Assembly (NCBI GenBank): GCA_016202875.1
Contig: JACQNX010000010.1
Coordinates: forward strand, 1 to 7,197
Direction of reading: 5' to 3'
DNA length: 7,197 bases
Source of the DNA: Candidatus Aenigmatarchaeota archaeon
Lineage (GTDB): Archaea > Aenigmatarchaeota > Aenigmatarchaeia > GW2011-AR5
Positions 5,451 to 7,197 of this stretch are shown here, piece by piece. Within the stretch, counting starts at the first letter, position 1. The number at the start of each line of letters is the position of its first letter. The notes below the pieces were generated by a model. The model was given only the letters and a program-made list of their open reading frames with translations. It had not been told where the DNA came from and searched no databases. The position numbers and the translations under genes are program-made.

Positions 5451-5663
5451 TTACTTCCTCTCAACCTCTTTCCCTGCCACAAACCTGACATCCTCTTCCT
5501 TGACGGTCTTCCTGCCAGCATGCCTGGAGAGCTTCACAGCCTGCTCTGCGATATCATTCCCATAATCCAGAACCAGTTCCCTAAGCTCTTCCAATGCCTT
5601 CCTAGAAACCCTCTTCACGCCTGCCTTTTTCGCTATGCGCTCCAGAGAGAGTAAGGATATCAT
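5451..5663 (-). CDS. Archaeal histone, HMf-like
   Basis: This 70-residue single-fold histone would dimerise and wrap DNA into archaeal nucleosome-like stacks. The sequence follows the family throughout: LERIAKKAGVKRVSRKALEEL (helix 1 and start of helix 2), the long helix to AEQAVKLSRHAGRKTVK, and the closing helix EEDVRFVAG. The GRKTVK motif (50-55) and the acidic pair that follows are the usual L2-loop DNA-binding/salt-bridge region. Length is close to the typical 66-70 aa. The ATG is at 5663. CTTTTAAA on the minus strand (5699-5706) is the best TATA candidate, giving a short leader of about 13 nt that holds a weak purine stretch (AGGGG). The gene is divergent from the secreted-protein operon, with 220 bp between start codons. 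Confidence 0.96.
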   Translation of the reverse strand: MISLLSLERIAKKAGVKRVSRKALEELRELVLDYGNDIAEQAVKLSRHAGRKTVKEEDVRFVAGKEVERK

Positions 5664-5698
5664 AACACAAGCCCCTATAATTAATGCTCACCAATAGC

Positions 5699-5706
5699 TT
5701 TAAAAG
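5699..5706 (-). promoter_or_regulatory. TATA box of histone gene
   Basis: The minus strand reads CTTTTAAA about 39 nt before the ATG, so transcription would begin near 5676 with a short leader. The other AT-rich stretch (5676-5683) lies too close to the start codon to serve as a TATA box. Confidence 0.45.
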
Positions 5707-5723
5707 TCCATTAGAAGAAACAA

Positions 5724-5739
5724 GCGAAATCTTTAAATA
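5724..5739 (+). promoter_or_regulatory. BRE and TATA box of secreted-protein/TFB operon
   Basis: GCGAAATCTTTAAATA joins a near-consensus BRE (CGAAA) to TTTAAATA (5732-5739). The predicted start site is near 5762, 122 nt before the first ORF. Bases 5726-5739 are identical to 3751-3764. This is the strongest promoter motif in the window. Confidence 0.75.
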
Positions 5740-5761
5740 CTTTTCGGTTTAAACTAACTGT

Positions 5762-5883
5762 TGAGGCAGCATTGCGGCAATGTTACTTCATAATAGTAAT
5801 TAAAACATGAATTTGGGGCGTTTGGTGGTTTAAGCCGCAATTTGTCGTTAATCTGTTATAATCTGTTATATGTAGGTGGAAAT
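5762..5883 (+). promoter_or_regulatory. Long leader with competing inverted repeats
   Basis: The predicted leader is about 122 nt, long for this genome. ATTGCGGC (5771-5778) has a perfect reverse complement GCCGCAAT at 5834-5841, 55 nt away. The same left arm can instead form a local 7-bp stem, AGCATTG-CGG-CAATGTT (5768-5784, one G-U pair), so the two folds exclude each other. A 10-bp tandem repeat ATCTGTTATA fills 5851-5870 just before the ribosome-binding site at 5875. A regulatory RNA is possible but unproven; it matches no riboswitch class I recognise. Confidence 0.4.
5851..5870 (+). repeat. Tandem 10-bp repeat ATCTGTTATA x2
   Basis: Two exact adjacent copies lie directly upstream of the GGTGG ribosome-binding site of the first secreted-protein gene. 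The AT-rich units could also act as a secondary TATA element: the first copy is centred near 5857-5858, about 26 nt before the ATG at 5884. Confidence 0.6.
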
Positions 5884-6312
5884 ATGAAATTCAAGCCTTA
5901 TGCAACTGCTGTACTGTCGTTGACATTAGCTGCTGCGCCTCTGCTTGCACAGCAACGGGAAAATCCCAAAGAAGGACTATATTTTAAAAACGATAATGAA
6001 TATTGTGAAGTTGGCCGCTCCCCCACGTCCGGACAATTAATAAGATACACCACAAAGGAGGGTGACATAAAAGTTACAAGATTGGGAAATGGATTTAAGT
6101 TATCTATGGTTGGGCGTATATATCCAGACGGCAGATCAGAAGTTAGATTTCCCTCAGATTTGGATCCTGTAACATGGGAAAAGCATGAAAGGGCATACAA
6201 AGCAGCAATCTGCGACCTTGTAACGCCTGAAAATCTACACAGAGGTACTGGCTTCAAACCATTCGACACTGTAAGGCCCCAAGAATACAAACGCCCGAAG
6301 CCCCCTCAATAA
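5884..6312 (+). CDS. Small secreted protein, first paralog, unknown function
   Basis: This 142-residue protein has a clear N-terminal signal: basic MKFK, a hydrophobic core (about 6-21) and AAAPLLAQ, with likely cleavage before the Gln residues at 23-24. The mature part has P-K-E-G-L-Y near 28-33, two Cys residues (in EYCEVG and AAICDLV) that could form a disulfide outside the cell, and a PEN motif followed by RG near 115-121. The tail is Pro/Lys-rich. The next gene shares these landmarks in the same order, so the two are divergent duplicates. The start is ATG 5884, set by GGTGG at 5875-5879; the frame is open back to a TTG at 5842 but that would add non-signal sequence before the signal peptide. 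No C-terminal membrane anchor, so it is not an obvious archaeosortase substrate. It is first in a probable operon leading to TFB. Function unknown. Confidence 0.82.
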   Translation: MKFKPYATAVLSLTLAAAPLLAQQRENPKEGLYFKNDNEYCEVGRSPTSGQLIRYTTKEGDIKVTRLGNGFKLSMVGRIYPDGRSEVRFPSDLDPVTWEKHERAYKAAICDLVTPENLHRGTGFKPFDTVRPQEYKRPKPPQ

Positions 6313-6333
6313 TACTCAAAAATAATCAAAAAA

Positions 6334-6339
6334 GGTGAT
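6334..6339 (+). promoter_or_regulatory. Shine-Dalgarno deciding start of second paralog
   Basis: GGTGAT lies 5 nt before the ATG at 6345 and complements the usual archaeal 16S tail (AUCACC). It rules in 6345 over the in-frame TTG at 6339, which overlaps it. Confidence 0.8.
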
Positions 6340-6344
6340 TGAAA

Positions 6345-6800
6345 ATGAGATTCAGACTTTTGCCATATGCAACGATGGTCTTGCTTACAGCCGCGCCCTG
6401 GACTTTGGGGCAGGAGAAAAAACCAGAAAAAGGTATATACGTTGGAAAAACAGGCATATGCAATGTCACATATAACAAAGAAGGCGGCACATGGTCCAGG
6501 GGAATAAGTTGTGATGAAAAAGTAGGCGGAATGACGGTATCAAGAACAACTATAGACGGCAATCTGGCAAGCATATTTTATCATGGCCCAGATAAAATAA
6601 TAAAAAGTATTGTAGTACTCTCTGACAGCGCCTACAATGGCATGAAGTCAAAAAACATTGATGTAAGCGGTTACGCCAAAGAAAGCGAACCTGCGCTGGC
6701 AGCGCACAGGACCGCCCATTCGATGCTTGCTAGAGAGGTTATAATACCTGAAAACCATACAAACGCTAGAAGAGGGGAACTGCTCAGAGACTTAAAATAA
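6345..6800 (+). CDS. Small secreted protein, second paralog, unknown function
   Basis: This 151-residue protein has a signal peptide: MRFRLLPYAT, a hydrophobic core, AAPWTLG, with likely cleavage before Gln23. It shares with the preceding protein the R/K-F-K/R...PYAT signal pattern, P-x-K/E-G-I/L-Y about five to seven residues into the mature part, a Cys after six or seven more residues, and a late H-x-x-A ... PEN ... RG segment. Cys residues lie in GICNV and ISCDEK, the second at a different place from its paralog. The middle (about 60-105) is beta-rich and Ser/Thr/Gly-rich. There is no C-terminal anchor. The start is set by GGTGAT at 6334-6339. It begins 32 nt after the first paralog and ends 16 nt before a 31-codon ORF. 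Function unknown; tandem duplication is inferred from the shared landmarks. Confidence 0.82.
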   Translation: MRFRLLPYATMVLLTAAPWTLGQEKKPEKGIYVGKTGICNVTYNKEGGTWSRGISCDEKVGGMTVSRTTIDGNLASIFYHGPDKIIKSIVVLSDSAYNGMKSKNIDVSGYAKESEPALAAHRTAHSMLAREVIIPENHTNARRGELLRDLK

Positions 6801-6805
6801 CCAAT

Positions 6806-6811
6806 GGTGAT
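6806..6811 (+). promoter_or_regulatory. Shine-Dalgarno of 31-codon ORF
   Basis: GGTGAT lies 5 nt before the ATG at 6817, the same motif and spacing as for the second secreted paralog. It is the main evidence that the very short ORF is translated. Confidence 0.7.
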
Positions 6812-6816
6812 AATAA

Positions 6817-6912
6817 ATGCAGAATTATAGTGCAGGCAGAAAATTAGGCGCTTTTGGCACAGCTGTGATGCTCGCAGCGCTTGCTTCAGGCCCGGAACGT
6901 GGCAATAAGTAA
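6817..6912 (+). CDS. 31-aa signal-peptide-like small protein or paralog remnant
   Basis: ATG 6817 to TAA 6910-6912 encodes 31 residues: a polar N-terminus with basic RK (8-9), a hydrophobic core LGAFGTAVMLAALASG (10-25), then PERGNK and stop. It looks like a signal peptide or tiny membrane peptide. The PERG after the core resembles the P-E/K-K/E-G that begins the mature part of both upstream paralogs, so it may be a third family copy cut short, or a genuine microprotein. A GGTGAT site 5 nt upstream supports translation. It sits 16 nt after the second paralog and 28 nt before TFB. Whether it is expressed is unproven. Confidence 0.55.
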   Translation: MQNYSAGRKLGAFGTAVMLAALASGPERGNK

Positions 6913-6930
6913 GTTATAATTAAGTTAAGT

Positions 6931-6936
6931 GGTGAT
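6931..6936 (+). promoter_or_regulatory. Shine-Dalgarno of TFB
   Basis: GGTGAT lies 4 nt before the ATG at 6941. TTATAATT (6914-6921), about 23 nt upstream, could also be a TATA box, so TFB may be read both from the operon and from its own promoter. Confidence 0.65.
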
Positions 6937-6940
6937 CTCA

Positions 6941-7197
6941 ATGGATAAATGTCCAGAATGCGGTTCCAGAAGTTTCTACAGGGACCAGGAAAAAGCGGAG
7001 AGAATCTGCGCGAAGTGCGGGCTTGTGCTAGAGGAATCTATGGTTGACACTGGGCAGGACTGGCGCGCATTTGACCACGACCAGAAAGTCAAGCGCGCAA
7101 GGACAGGCGCTCCCCTGACTCATAAGAGGCATGACAAAGGCCTTACCACGGAGATAGGCAAGGGAACCACAGAGCTTTTCAAGGTGCCGGCAAAGAA
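6941..7197 (+). CDS. tfb: Transcription initiation factor TFB (TFIIB), N-terminal part
   Basis: TFB binds TBP-TATA and BRE DNA and recruits archaeal RNA polymerase. The visible 85 codons hold the zinc ribbon (CPEC at 4-7 and CAKC at 23-26, closing with GLVLEES) and the B-reader/B-linker entry (DWRAFDHDQ, then GAPLTHKRHDKGLTTEIG). The gene runs off the window; a complete TFB is about 300 aa, so the two cyclin-fold repeats lie outside. The start ATG is fixed by GGTGAT upstream and by the position of the first zinc ligands. It lies 28 nt after the 31-codon ORF on the same strand, so it may be co-transcribed with the secreted proteins. Archaea often have several TFBs; whether this is the main one cannot be seen here. 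Confidence 0.95.
   Translation, partial: MDKCPECGSRSFYRDQEKAERICAKCGLVLEESMVDTGQDWRAFDHDQKVKRARTGAPLTHKRHDKGLTTEIGKGTTELFKVPAK

Noticed and set aside
5842..5883. TTG-started N-terminal extension of the first secreted protein
   Set aside because: It would bury the signal peptide and translate through the ribosome-binding site; ATG 5884 is better placed.
5898..6290. Minus-strand frame opposite the first secreted protein
   Set aside because: The plus strand has a signal peptide and Shine-Dalgarno site; the minus frame has neither and lies fully inside.
5884..6800. Secreted paralogs as archaeosortase substrates
   Set aside because: Neither has a C-terminal motif, hydrophobic helix and basic tail; they end in polar or charged sequence.
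1..7197. tRNA, rRNA or transposase genes
   Set aside because: All intergenic gaps are short and show no cloverleaf or rRNA-like sequence, and no transposase-like protein was seen.

Overview
The window reads as part of an archaeal chromosome. It carries an HMf-type histone, translation factor aIF5A with its hypusine loop, the zinc-ribbon start of transcription factor TFB, an archaeosortase and a DUF460 (COG2433) protein. Several genes have BRE/TATA promoter elements about 25-28 bp before the start codon. Genes are small and tightly packed, with many short orphan proteins. This fits a DPANN-type archaeon (Woesearchaeota/Pacearchaeota-like), but that placement is an inference from gene style, not from a marker phylogeny.

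Left part (1-3599), all genes on the minus strand. Read in the direction of transcription they are: a divergent dCTP deaminase-family protein, a short DUF460 RNase H-fold protein, an archaeosortase overlapping the DUF460 3' end, a two-HTH protein with an unrecognised C-terminal half, and an acidic coiled-coil protein. The outer left edge holds a 20-bp exact direct repeat and a strong hairpin overlapping the stop codon of the last gene.

Middle (3600-5663). A plus-strand FHA-like orphan protein has a textbook BRE/TATA and is probably leaderless. It converges on aIF5A with a 7-nt gap. Next on the minus strand come a membrane-anchored coiled-coil protein and the archaeal histone.

Right part (5664-7197), plus strand. 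A BRE/TATA identical over 14 bp to the one before the FHA-like gene is followed by a roughly 120-nt leader with inverted repeats. Then come two related small secreted proteins, a 31-aa signal-peptide-like ORF, and the 5' end of TFB, cut by the window end. All four starts have Shine-Dalgarno sites (GGTGG or GGTGAT) and the gaps are only 16-32 nt, so they look like one operon. No CRISPR array, transposase, rRNA or tRNA was seen, and no intergenic gap exceeds 300 bp.

The parts most worth a second look are the secreted-paralog cluster joined to TFB, its structured leader, the orphan FHA-like protein, the altered dCTP deaminase motifs, and the unrecognised domain of the two-HTH protein.
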